A DNA stretch of 64,000 nucleotides from Vreelandella sedimenti (GTDB lineage: Bacteria > Pseudomonadota > Gammaproteobacteria > Pseudomonadales > Halomonadaceae): positions 62,001 through 126,000 of the forward strand of contig NZ_JACCGK010000011.1 in assembly GCF_013416325.1 (NCBI RefSeq). The letters are read 5' to 3'. The notes beneath the pieces are model-generated. The model saw only the letters and a program-made list of their open reading frames with translations. It ran no database searches and had not been told where the DNA came from. The number at the start of each line of letters is the position of its first letter. The first letter of the stretch is position 1. The translations under genes and the position numbers were made by a program. Shown here piece by piece: positions 56,352-64,000 of the stretch.

Positions 56352-59300
56352 ATGCCTGCCACGCTAAATTTGGACAGCTCGTTGCTTGATATGCTCTGGG
56401 TGCTCTGGGCCGCTGCCCTGGTATTTGTGATGCAAGCTGGCTTTCTCTGCCTGGAAGCGGGCACTACGCGAACCAAGAACGCTATCAACGTCGCTATGAA
56501 AAACGTAGCGGACTTTGCCATTGCCGTCAGTGTTTTTTGGTTAGTCGGTTTTGGTCTCATGTTTGGCGACTCTCGCCACGGCTTAATCGGCACAACGCTG
56601 TTTGGTTGGCAGTTAGAAGCTTCCAGTCACTGGGTGATTACCGTTTTTATTTTCCAAGCAATGTTCTGCGCCACCGCCGCCACCATTGTGTCGGGCGCAG
56701 TGGCAGAACGTATGCCCTTTTTAGCCTATACCTGGACGGCCCTCTGGATAGCTTTGGTTATCTATCCGGTTTTTGGTCACTGGGCATGGGGTGGGCTTTT
56801 GGATGGCGCAGAAGGCTGGTTAGGGGCACTTGGATTTGTCGACTTTGCGGGCTCCACGGTCGTGCATAGCGTAGGCGGATGGGTCGCCCTGGCAGCGGTA
56901 CTCTGTATTGGCCCACGCAAAGGACGCTTCAACCACGGTAAACCGCCAAATGCCTTCCCTTCAGGCAACTTACCACTCGCCATGCTAGGCGCGCTGTTTA
57001 TGATCTTAGGCTGGTTTGGCTTTAACGGTGGGAGCACCCTGGCCGTTACCGAGCAAATACCCAGCATAATAGCCAATACTGTTTTGGGCGCCGTCGGCGG
57101 CATCCTTTCGGGCATGCTGATGGGGCTACGCACTCGGCGCTACGCCGACGTTATGTATGCGATTAATGGCGCCATTGCAGGCTTGGTCGCCGTCACCGCC
57201 AGCGCTCATGTGATCTCTTTATCGGCGGCATTTGGGCTGGGTGCGGTTAGCGGCGTACTGATGGTACTGACCAGCGAATGGCTACTAAGTAAACATATTG
57301 ATGATGCAGTCAGCGCCATACCTGCGCACCTCGTCGCGGGCGTATGGGGTACGCTAGCACTGCCCTGGGTCGCTGACTTAACACTGATGGATAGTGGCTT
57401 GTCTCGATCAGCTCAGTTTGGCGTTCAGTTGATCGGCGTTGTGGTGTGCGGCGTTTGGAGCTTTGGCAGCGCCTGGCTACTGTTCCGCATTACCCGGCGC
57501 TTCCTACCCATACGCGTCTCACCTGACGCAGAAAAGATGGGCCTCAATCTCGCCGAGCATGGCGCCAAGAATGAGTTGAACCAGTTGCTTGAGCATATGC
57601 GCCAGCATGAACAGCAGGGTGATATGCGCCAGCGAATTGAAGCCGACCCGTTTACCGAAGTAGGCGAAATAGCGGCGAGCTATAATCGCGTAACTGCTGC
57701 CCTTGAAAGCGCCGTTGGACATACCCGCGTGATGCTTCGCAATCTCCGCGATGGCGTGATTACTTGGCAGGCAGACGGCACCCTGACCAGTCTTAACCCT
57801 GGGGCGGAGCAACTCTTCGAGGTCGACGCCAAACAGATTATTGGCCAACCTGTCTCTCAGCTATTGTCAACCCGCTCCCTCAGCCCCGGAGCACGCCATG
57901 AAGTTAAACGCCGCTGCGCAGATATGCAAGTGCGCTACCTGGAAGTACAAGTCAGCGAAGGAGCCAGCGGTTCCGCGTCAGAGCGTTCGGGTATGGTGCG
58001 CGATATTACCGAGCGCAAACAGCTGCAGGAGCAGTTAAACCGCGAACGCGATCTTGCCCGCACTACCCTGGCATCGATCGGCGATGGCGTTATTACCTGT
58101 GACGCTAGTGGCAACGTAACGTTTATCAATGCGGAAGCCAAACGCTTGACCGGATGGACACTCGAAGAGGCCATGGATAAACCCATTTACATGGTGTATC
58201 AATTACTCGAGGAAGCCAGTGGTCAACCGCTAAACAACCCAGCCCGGCAAGTGCTCACTCAGCTAACTCCGGTGCACTCCACCGAGCACTGCCTACTGGT
58301 GAATCGCGAGCACTCGCATACTCCCATCCAACACAGTGCTTCACCAATACGCTCGCGCAGCGGCATCACCTTAGGTGCAGTGGTCGTTTTTCAGGATGTT
58401 AGCCTCACTCGCCAGTTGACCGAACAGCTGAGCTATCAGGTCAGCCATGACAACCTGACCGACCTGCTCAACCGCCGCGCCTTCGAATCAGCACTGACTG
58501 CGTTACTTAATCGCGACGATGGCCACCATGTGCTGTGTTACCTGGATCTCGATCAGTTCAAAATCGTCAATGACACCTGCGGCCATCTCGCTGGAGACGA
58601 ACTGCTGCGACAAGTGGCGTTAAAACTGAAGAACCATGTTCGCAGCAGCGATATCGCCGCCCGCCTGGGTGGCGATGAATTCGCTTTGTTGCTACCCGAT
58701 TGCGGTATAGAGCGAGCATTGACGATTGCGGAAGCGCTTCGCTGCGATATTGAGCAGTATCGTTTTTCTTGGCAGGGCCATACCTTTGGTATCGGCGTAA
58801 GCATTGGTTTGGTTGAACTCAACGCCACTCAGCCCATGCAGTTGAGCCAGGCTCTCCACGCCTCTGACGCTGCGTGCTACGCTGCTAAAGAGGCAGGCCG
58901 CAATCGCATCCACTGCTATCAGCCTGACGATCATGCATTACTGGAGAAACACGGCGAACTCCAGTGGGTGCAACGCTTGCAAAATGGCTTGGATAACGAC
59001 ACCTTCCGCCTTTTCGCCCAGCCCATTACAGCCATTTGTGCCGATGGCCCTGGCTACCGGGAAATTTTGCTGCGACTTGAAGAGCAGGGAGAGATCGTCG
59101 CGCCCGGGAGCTTTCTACCCGCCGCCGAGCGTTATCATTTTATGGTGCGCATTGACCGCTGGGTGATTCGTAACACCCTAGCCTGGTTAGGTGATCAAAA
59201 TCACCACACGACGCTTCCGTCTTATAGCTTGTGGGGGATCAATCTTTCAGGAGCATCACTTTCCGATGCTGATTTCTGCCGCGATCTGATTACACAAGTC

Positions 59301-59732
59301 GCCATGGCTAACCTACCCCACGGCACGCTCTGTTTTGAAATCACTGAAAGCACCGCCATTGCCCAACTCTCAAGGGTTAGCGAATTAATTGCCACCCTAA
59401 AGGAGTACGGCTGCCGCTTTGCACTGGATGACTTTGGCACCGGCCTCTCCTCTTTTAGTTATTTGAAGCAGCTACCCGTCGATTATTTGAAAATTGACGG
59501 TAATTTTATCCGCAATGTACATCAAGATCCGATTGATCGGGCGATGGTTGAGGCGATTCATGCCGTCGGCAAGGCGTTAGGGATTGAAACCATTGCTGAA
59601 TGTGTGGAAACCCAGTCAACGCTGGATACTTTGCACCACATGGGGATCAACTACGCGCAAGGGTTTTTGCTTGGCAGGCCTGAGCCGCTCACCCATATGG
59701 CGGGTAACCGCATTAAGGTGATGCCGCGCTAG
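56352..59732 (+). CDS. Ammonium transporter fused to PAS-PAS-GGDEF-EAL (c-di-GMP signalling)
   Basis: 1126 residues. The first 390 or so are an Amt/MEP channel of about 11 helices with both twin histidines in place, H172 (TVVHSVGG) and about H326 (AHLVAGVWG). A linker with HAMP-like character (about 400-455) leads to two PAS domains (about 456-556 and 565-690), a GGDEF domain with intact GGDEF at 773-777 (LGGDEFAL) and an EAL domain (about 870-1117). In the EAL domain the signature is EIL (904-906), but ITES, D1026-D1027 of DDFGTG, KIDG and the late AECVE are kept. It likely senses or carries ammonium and adjusts c-di-GMP. ATG 56352 has AAGGA 7 bases before it. No glnK is adjacent. Confidence 0.92.
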   Translation: MPATLNLDSSLLDMLWVLWAAALVFVMQAGFLCLEAGTTRTKNAINVAMKNVADFAIAVSVFWLVGFGLMFGDSRHGLIGTTLFGWQLEASSHWVITVFIFQAMFCATAATIVSGAVAERMPFLAYTWTALWIALVIYPVFGHWAWGGLLDGAEGWLGALGFVDFAGSTVVHSVGGWVALAAVLCIGPRKGRFNHGKPPNAFPSGNLPLAMLGALFMILGWFGFNGGSTLAVTEQIPSIIANTVLGAVGGILSGMLMGLRTRRYADVMYAINGAIAGLVAVTASAHVISLSAAFGLGAVSGVLMVLTSEWLLSKHIDDAVSAIPAHLVAGVWGTLALPWVADLTLMDSGLSRSAQFGVQLIGVVVCGVWSFGSAWLLFRITRRFLPIRVSPDAEKMGLNLAEHGAKNELNQLLEHMRQHEQQGDMRQRIEADPFTEVGEIAASYNRVTAALESAVGHTRVMLRNLRDGVITWQADGTLTSLNPGAEQLFEVDAKQIIGQPVSQLLSTRSLSPGARHEVKRRCADMQVRYLEVQVSEGASGSASERSGMVRDITERKQLQEQLNRERDLARTTLASIGDGVITCDASGNVTFINAEAKRLTGWTLEEAMDKPIYMVYQLLEEASGQPLNNPARQVLTQLTPVHSTEHCLLVNREHSHTPIQHSASPIRSRSGITLGAVVVFQDVSLTRQLTEQLSYQVSHDNLTDLLNRRAFESALTALLNRDDGHHVLCYLDLDQFKIVNDTCGHLAGDELLRQVALKLKNHVRSSDIAARLGGDEFALLLPDCGIERALTIAEALRCDIEQYRFSWQGHTFGIGVSIGLVELNATQPMQLSQALHASDAACYAAKEAGRNRIHCYQPDDHALLEKHGELQWVQRLQNGLDNDTFRLFAQPITAICADGPGYREILLRLEEQGEIVAPGSFLPAAERYHFMVRIDRWVIRNTLAWLGDQNHHTTLPSYSLWGINLSGASLSDADFCRDLITQVAMANLPHGTLCFEITESTAIAQLSRVSELIATLKEYGCRFALDDFGTGLSSFSYLKQLPVDYLKIDGNFIRNVHQDPIDRAMVEAIHAVGKALGIETIAECVETQSTLDTLHHMGINYAQGFLLGRPEPLTHMAGNRIKVMPR

Positions 59733-59853
59733 CTACGACAAGGGGAGTCTAAAAGCCGGAAACACAAAAACCCCAGTTAAGGGCATACTCTCTAAAAGAA
59801 AGGGTCAACTAAAAGGAAATTAAAAATAGCAGAAACGATATATGCTGGGGTAA

Positions 59854-59929
59854 TGGGGTGGATGATGGGACTTGAACCCACGACCACCGGAGTCACAATC
59901 CGGGGCTCTACCACTGAGCTACACCCACC
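59854..59929 (-). tRNA. tRNA-His (GTG)
   Basis: Acceptor stem GTGGGTG/CATCCAC with the extra G-1 opposite C73, anticodon GTG in the loop TTGTGAC, T-arm GTGGG-TTCAAGT-CCCAT, and an encoded CCA end. It is the last of four tRNA genes on the minus strand. Confidence 0.96.
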
Positions 59930-60012
59930 ACAACCTAGGCTTTGCCGAAAATTGTCTTCGCTCAACGATTTTTCGTACAAATCCAAAAAACTGGAAACGC
60001 AAATATTGTCAC

Positions 60013-60088
60013 TGGGGTGGATGATGGGATTTGAACCCACGACCACCGGAGTCACAATCCGGGGCTCTACCCCTGAGCTACACCCACC
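60013..60088 (-). tRNA. tRNA-His (GTG), second copy
   Basis: Same anticodon, acceptor stem, G-1 and encoded CCA as the copy at 59854. It differs at one D-loop base and one T-loop base; all stems remain paired, so both should be functional. Confidence 0.96.
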
Positions 60089-60163
60089 AAAGACAATCTT
60101 ACGTAGAACAAATAGCATGCGCTTGAAGATATGATTCTGACAGGTTGTCACCACTGAATTAGG

Positions 60164-60240
60164 TGGCACGCCCAGCAGGAATCGAACCCGCAACCTACGG
60201 CTTAGAAGGCCGTTGCTCTATCCGGTTGAGCTATGGGCGC
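60164..60240 (-). tRNA. tRNA-Arg (TCT)
   Basis: Anticodon loop CTTCTAA with anticodon TCT, stem ACGGC/GCCGT, acceptor GCGCCCA/TGGGCGT with one G-T wobble at the end, and an encoded CCA. Confidence 0.95.
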
Positions 60241-60332
60241 ACATATAGTATTCATAAAATACGAATACCGATGAGCACTAGACCACAACTGCAGCTTGGA
60301 AAAGCAAACTACTACCTTTCATGCTAAGTGAA

Positions 60333-60409
60333 TGGTCGGGATGGAGGGATTCGAACCCCCGACATCCTGCTCCCAAAGCAGGCGCGCTACCAGACTGCGC
60401 TACATCCCG
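60333..60409 (-). tRNA. tRNA-Pro (TGG)
   Basis: Anticodon loop TTTGGGA with TGG, stem CCTGC/GCAGG, acceptor CGGGATG/CATCCCG, and an encoded CCA. It is promoter-proximal in the tRNA operon. Confidence 0.96.
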
Positions 60410-60458
60410 ATTTTTATCACCTTAGACGCTACCGTGCTGCCCGTCTCAAGCGAGGCAT

Positions 60459-60486
60459 ATATTACTATTTTTAATTTTAAAGTCAA
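60459..60486 (-). promoter_or_regulatory. Predicted promoter of the tRNA operon
   Basis: On the minus strand TTGACT (60481-60486) and TAATAT (60459-60464) are 16 bases apart, followed by a GC-rich stretch (GCCTCGC), the discriminator type linked to stringent control of stable RNA genes. It lies 50 bases before tRNA-Pro. Confidence 0.75.
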
Positions 60487-60618
60487 CCATTAAAGTGATT
60501 GTTCGTGAAGGCGCTTTGCCTGGATGCTCCAGCGTGCGAAAATTACCGCCTTTAAAGCGCTGTGGCTTGAGCGCTTTAATGCCTAGGCTATTTTTAACAT
60601 TCACAGGGACTCCATTAC

Positions 60619-61491
60619 ATGACCGCCCAACTAATCGATGGCAAAGCCATCGCTGCCACTGTCCGCCAACAGGTTGCCGAAAAGATCGCTACACGCCGTC
60701 AAACCGGCGGGCGGGCACCGGGACTAGCCGTGGTTGTGGTCGGGGACGATCCCGCCTCTCATGTATATGTCAGCAATAAGCACCGCGCCTGCGAACAAGC
60801 TGGCATTCTCTCCTTTCAGCATGCCCTACCCGGCACAACCTCACAGCATGAACTGGAAGCCCTGGTTGATCAGCTCAACAGCGACCCGACCGTTGATGGC
60901 ATCTTGGTTCAACTGCCACTGCCCAAGCATCTCGATGCCGAGCCCATTTTAGAGCGTATTCTGCCTGGCAAAGATGTCGATGGGTTTCACCCCTACAACA
61001 TTGGCCGCTTAGCGCAGCGTATGCCCGCCCTACGCCCCTGCACGCCGAAAGGAATCATGACCCTACTGGCACAGAGCGATATTGCGCTACGCGGCTTAGA
61101 CGCCACCGTTGTGGGCGCTTCTAACATTGTAGGCCGCCCTATGGCGCTGGAGCTGATGCTGGCAGGGTGTACCACCACCGTATGTCACCGCTTTACCCGC
61201 AACCTTGAAGATCACGTAAGCCGCGCCGACATTCTGGTCGTGGCCGTCGGCAAGCCGGGTATCGTGAAAGGCGAATGGATTAAGCCGGGCGCTATCGTGA
61301 TCGACGTAGGCATCAATCGTCAGGAGGATGGCACGTTAAAAGGCGACCTTGATTTTGCCACCGCTGCCGAACGCGCCAGCTTTATCACCCCCGTACCTGG
61401 AGGCGTGGGGCCGATGACCGTAGCTACTCTGCTTGAAAATACCCTTGAAGCCGCCGAGAAGCACGATTTAGCTCCCCTAGAGCACGCCTGA
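60619..61491 (+). CDS. folD: Bifunctional methylenetetrahydrofolate dehydrogenase/cyclohydrolase
   Basis: Interconverts methylene-, methenyl- and formyl-tetrahydrofolate with NADP. 290 residues. The catalytic lysine is in [10 protein letters not shown], the folate motif in [13 protein letters not shown], the NADP loop in [11 protein letters not shown], and [12 protein letters not shown] closes the family set. It starts 36 bases before mtnN's run and is divergent from the tRNA operon. Confidence 0.97.
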   Translation: MTAQLIDGKAIAATVRQQVAEKIATRRQTGGRAPGLAVVVVGDDPASHVYVSNKHRACEQAGILSFQHALPGTTSQHELEALVDQLNSDPTVDGILVQLPLPKHLDAEPILERILPGKDVDGFHPYNIGRLAQRMPALRPCTPKGIMTLLAQSDIALRGLDATVVGASNIVGRPMALELMLAGCTTTVCHRFTRNLEDHVSRADILVVAVGKPGIVKGEWIKPGAIVIDVGINRQEDGTLKGDLDFATAAERASFITPVPGGVGPMTVATLLENTLEAAEKHDLAPLEHA

Positions 61492-61526
61492 GTTAAACAC
61501 CACTTTTAATGTAGGAGCATGGCGCA

Positions 61527-62234
61527 GTGAAGCGTATTGGTATTATTGGCGCAATGGCGCAGGAAGTGAGCACCTTGGTGAGTCAGTTGGACAACCCCCA
61601 ACGCTACGAGCACGCGGGTTTTGTCTTCCATACCGGCACGCGTTACGGCCTTGAGGTCATTGTGCTGCAGTCGGGGATTGGCAAGGTCAATGCCGCAGTA
61701 GGCACGGCTATTTTATTAGAGCGCCATCAGCCCGATGCCATTATCAACACTGGTTCCGCCGGTGGCTTTGCCGCCGATTTAGCCATTGGCGATGTAATCA
61801 TTTCAGATGAAGTACGCCATCACGACGTCGACGCCGTGGTATTTGGCTACGAGATAGGCCAAGTGCCGGGAATGCCCGCCGCCTACTTGGCCGACAAATC
61901 GCTGCGAGAAGTGGCGCGCAATGCCATCGCCTCGTTAGGTGAAGTCCAGGTACGCGAAGGCTTGATCGCCACCGGTGACGCCTTTATGGCTGACCCTGTA
62001 AGGGTAGACGCTACCCGTGCCCAGTTCCCTAGCATGCTTGCGGTCGAGATGGAGGGCGCCGCCATTGCTCAAACGTGCCACCTCTACCAGTGCCCCTTCG
62101 TTGTGATCCGCGCGCTCTCTGACATTCCGGGCAGTGGCGACAACCACCTCTCCTTCGATGAGTTTCTGGAAGTGGCCGCCGACCACTCATCGCGCATGGT
62201 TGACCAAATGCTTAAGCAACTTGGCAACGTCTAA
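61527..62234 (+). CDS. mtnN: 5'-methylthioadenosine/S-adenosylhomocysteine nucleosidase
   Basis: Removes adenine from methylthioadenosine and S-adenosylhomocysteine, clearing inhibitors of SAM-dependent methylation. 235 residues; key parts are GAMAQEVSTL with the catalytic Glu, INTGSAGGF, MEGAAIAQTC, and the catalytic Asp in IRALSDIPGSG. The start is GTG at 61527 with AGGAG about 9 bases before it. It lies 35 bases after folD on the same strand. Confidence 0.96.
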   Translation: MKRIGIIGAMAQEVSTLVSQLDNPQRYEHAGFVFHTGTRYGLEVIVLQSGIGKVNAAVGTAILLERHQPDAIINTGSAGGFAADLAIGDVIISDEVRHHDVDAVVFGYEIGQVPGMPAAYLADKSLREVARNAIASLGEVQVREGLIATGDAFMADPVRVDATRAQFPSMLAVEMEGAAIAQTCHLYQCPFVVIRALSDIPGSGDNHLSFDEFLEVAADHSSRMVDQMLKQLGNV

Positions 62235-62256
62235 CAAAGCTTACTAAGCGTTTGGA

Positions 62257-62283
62257 GCCGTCGACCGTTAAAGCGTCGACGGC
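62257..62283 (+). terminator. Hairpin after mtnN
   Basis: Perfect 9-bp stem GCCGTCGAC/GTCGACGGC (62257-62265/62275-62283), 9-base loop, weak T content after it. Probably the folD-mtnN terminator. Confidence 0.6.
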
Positions 62284-62284
62284 G

Positions 62285-62312
62285 CTTGTTAAGACCTGAC
62301 TTGTTAAGACCT
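62285..62312. repeat. 13-bp tandem direct repeat at the pyrC stop
   Basis: CTTGTTAAGACCT occurs at 62285-62297 and 62300-62312, a 15-base period. The second copy includes the pyrC stop codon, so it looks like a small local duplication. Confidence 0.8.
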
Positions 62313-63341
62313 AACCGCCCAGTTAAGCGTCTCCCCCGCCAGCAATGGAATAATTTTCTCTCCCTGGGCGTAAGAATAACTCTCCGGCAGTGTCCAACCC
62401 CGTCGCTCTAGCGTAATGGTATCTGCATTAGCCGATAACCCATAAAAACGAGGCCCATTCAGGCTGGCGAAGGCTTCCAACTTATCCAAGGCATCCATTT
62501 CATCGAAGGCGGTGGCGTAGAGCTCAATGGCCGCGGGGGCAGTATAGGCACCGGCACAGCCGCAGCTTGACTCTTTAGCCCTCTGGGAGTGGGGCGCGCT
62601 ATCGGTGCCCAAAAAGAACTTATGGCTACCGCTGGTGGCTGCTTTAAGCAGCGCCTGGCGATGCTGCTCACGCTTTAGAATGGGCAGGCAGTAGTAGTGA
62701 GGACGAATCCCACCCACCAGCATCTTATTGCGGTTAAACAGCAGGTGATGCGCAGTAATGGTGGCAGCCACGTTATCCGGCGCCTGGGCAACAAACTCTG
62801 CGGCTTGCTGGGTGGTGATATGCTCACACACCACTCTCAGTGCTGGATGGCGTTCAAGCAGCGGTTTTAGCACTGTGTCAATAAACACCGCTTCGCGATC
62901 AAAAATATCGATCTCAGCATGGGTGACTTCACCGTGCACCAAAAGTGGCATGCCAACCTTAGCCATCATTTCGATAGTTGCGTCACAGTGGGCCAAATTG
63001 GTCACCCCTGAATCGGAGTTAGTCGTGGCACCCGCCGGGTAAAGCTTCACTGCTTTGACAATGCCACTTTGTGCCGCGCGCTCGATCTCTTCCGGTGGAG
63101 TTGTATCGGTGAGATAGAGCACCATTAAGGGCTCGAAGGTACTGCCCGCTGGCAAGGCAGCAAGGATACGCTGACGATACTCAAGTGCCTGAGCCGTAGT
63201 GGTTACCGGCGGGGTGAGGTTGGGCATAATGATCGCCCGCCCCATCTGCGCTGCGGTATGGCCTACCACCGCTTTGAGCGCCTCATCGTCGCGCAAGTGA
63301 AGGTGCCAGTCATCGGGGCGGGTCAGTGTTACAGTATCCAC
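62304..63341 (-). CDS. pyrC: Dihydroorotase
   Basis: Cyclises carbamoyl-aspartate in pyrimidine synthesis. About 345 residues. Zinc ligands are in [12 protein letters not shown], the carbamylated lysine in [18 protein letters not shown] and EHITT, and the substrate loop GTDSAPH. The GTG at 63341 (AGGA at 6 bases) gives the E. coli-like length; ATG 63383 and a longer frame to 63437 are alternatives. It is convergent with mtnN. Confidence 0.93.
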   Translation of the reverse strand: MDTVTLTRPDDWHLHLRDDEALKAVVGHTAAQMGRAIIMPNLTPPVTTTAQALEYRQRILAALPAGSTFEPLMVLYLTDTTPPEEIERAAQSGIVKAVKLYPAGATTNSDSGVTNLAHCDATIEMMAKVGMPLLVHGEVTHAEIDIFDREAVFIDTVLKPLLERHPALRVVCEHITTQQAAEFVAQAPDNVAATITAHHLLFNRNKMLVGGIRPHYYCLPILKREQHRQALLKAATSGSHKFFLGTDSAPHSQRAKESSCGCAGAYTAPAAIELYATAFDEMDALDKLEAFASLNGPRFYGLSANADTITLERRGWTLPESYSYAQGEKIIPLLAGETLNWAVRS

Positions 63342-63565
63342 GGCATGTCCTGTAGTGGTGTTAAGTCGGGTAAAATACGCCATGTACAGTATACGCAATT
63401 GCGCGATGGGATAAATCCGCTCCTCAAGCGCCCACACCCCAGCCCAAGTATCGTATTATGGCGGCGCTGTTTTAGAGACACGGCTCTTTCAAGACCCAGA
63501 TCTAACGGTTAGTTTTTGCAGTCGTTTATAAAAGTTAGTTTTTGACGCTAAGGATTCGGTTGTTT

Positions 63566-63982
63566 ATGCAGAACGTGCGCCGCTATGCGGATATTATTGC
63601 CAGCCTGGAAGGATTGATGTGGCTAAGCCTCGCTTGGTCGATTTCGCTCTCCGTTCATATCGGCAGCACAGAACCCACTCTTGCTAGCTTATTGGTGATT
63701 GGTGCTCTAGTGGTTTTCTGCTGGGCTCATAGGCCACTGCGTTACCTGTTGCGCCGCTACCATATTCGCAAACGACGCACCGATATGTGGATCCATACCC
63801 TGGCCCTGCCGTTGCTGCTGGCGATGTTCTTCCACATCATGCTTGAAGCGTTATTGGGTAGCGCCTGGCTGCCGCCTAAAATGCTGCTGTTCAATATATT
63901 GGCGTCGGCTGGCTGGACAACCTACGTGATGACCCTGTTCATTAAATTTGTCATTCATGGCTTTAAAGCCAAAACCAAGTAA
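63566..63982 (+). CDS. Conserved-looking membrane protein of unknown function
   Basis: 138 residues with about four transmembrane helices (LMWLSLAWSISLSVHI, LASLLVIGALVVFCW, LALPLLLAMFFHIML, ILASAGWTTYVMTLF) and an arginine-rich cytoplasmic loop (RYLLRRYHIRKRR). I do not recognise a family. ATG 63566 is chosen; TTG 63542 or 63560 are possible, since AAGG lies a little far from the ATG. It is divergent from pyrC. The last 18 bases of the window are non-coding. Confidence 0.7.
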   Translation: MQNVRRYADIIASLEGLMWLSLAWSISLSVHIGSTEPTLASLLVIGALVVFCWAHRPLRYLLRRYHIRKRRTDMWIHTLALPLLLAMFFHIMLEALLGSAWLPPKMLLFNILASAGWTTYVMTLFIKFVIHGFKAKTK

Positions 63983-64000
63983 GCCCATCATGCCAACTGC

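Noticed and set aside
59792-60193. Open frames across the tRNA genes
   Set aside because: Their repeated peptide is only the translation of the two tRNA-His copies.
59733-60618. tRNA cluster as an integration site for the tyrosine recombinase
   Set aside because: The recombinase is 55 kb away, there is no direct repeat of a tRNA 3' end flanking foreign DNA, and the tRNAs are intact.
61519-61530. Three-codon ATG-GCG-CAG-TGA mini-frame before mtnN
   Set aside because: AGGAG is only one base from that ATG, too close to be a ribosome site; it fits the GTG at 61527 instead.

Overview
The window is chromosomal DNA from a halophilic gammaproteobacterium, most likely Halomonadaceae (Halomonas or a close relative). 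The best evidence is a complete ectoine cluster (ectA-ectB-ectC) whose proteins read very close to those I remember from Halomonas. The rest is ordinary proteobacterial housekeeping: Tol-Pal, RuvABC, TamAB, UvrB, RF3, YgfZ, SufE and NfuA. Gene density is high, with short same-strand runs and few long gaps. I see no prophage, insertion sequence, CRISPR array or rRNA operon.

Layout. 1-5.8 kb: the N-terminal half of cobalamin-dependent methionine synthase (cut by the window edge), then nfuA and sufE, two Fe-S assembly genes, flanking a divergent KfrA-like/tyrosine recombinase pair that shares a palindrome-rich intergenic region. 5.8-11.4 kb: yidD, hisI and zur, then a RimK-like ATP-grasp ligase, a seven-helix membrane protein with a dead transglutaminase domain and a lipoprotein retropepsin-like protease (a conserved set of unknown function), then a DUF3833 lipoprotein. 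11.4-17.6 kb: ectoine synthesis, glutathione reductase, carbonic anhydrase, cytochrome c' and MsrA. 17.6-28.2 kb: tamAB; galU followed by a UDP-glucose dehydrogenase-like gene that has lost its catalytic cysteine and a coupled coiled-coil membrane protein; then ubiG-mupP. 28.3-39.3 kb, all on the minus strand: fmdB, aspS, ruvC, ruvAB, ybgC, tolQRAB, pal, cpoB and yciK. 39.5-56 kb: single metabolic, membrane and repair genes (2-hydroxyacid dehydrogenase, acylphosphatase, YihY, NadM-Nudix, a HypT-like LysR regulator, cardiolipin synthase, class I fumarase, nei-uvrB, an OsmC pair, ygfZ, tatD, prfC, a YjfB-like protein, a DadA-like oxidase). 56-64 kb: a large Amt-PAS-PAS-GGDEF-EAL fusion, four tRNA genes (His, His, Arg, Pro), folD, mtnN, pyrC and an unknown membrane protein.

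How the genes fit together. Several sets serve envelope integrity (Tol-Pal-CpoB-YbgC, TamAB, YidD, Cls, MupP), as expected for a salt-stressed outer membrane, and ectoine is the cytoplasmic osmoprotectant. RuvABC, Nei and UvrB form the DNA repair content; a LexA-like box lies at the likely ruvAB promoter. One-carbon and methyl metabolism is represented by MetH, FolD and MtnN. The least understood parts are the ATP-grasp/7TM/retropepsin module, the Amt fusion, the KfrA/recombinase pair with its nested palindromes, and the catalytically altered UDP-glucose dehydrogenase homologue. Family names come from reading the translated sequences by eye; no database search was run.
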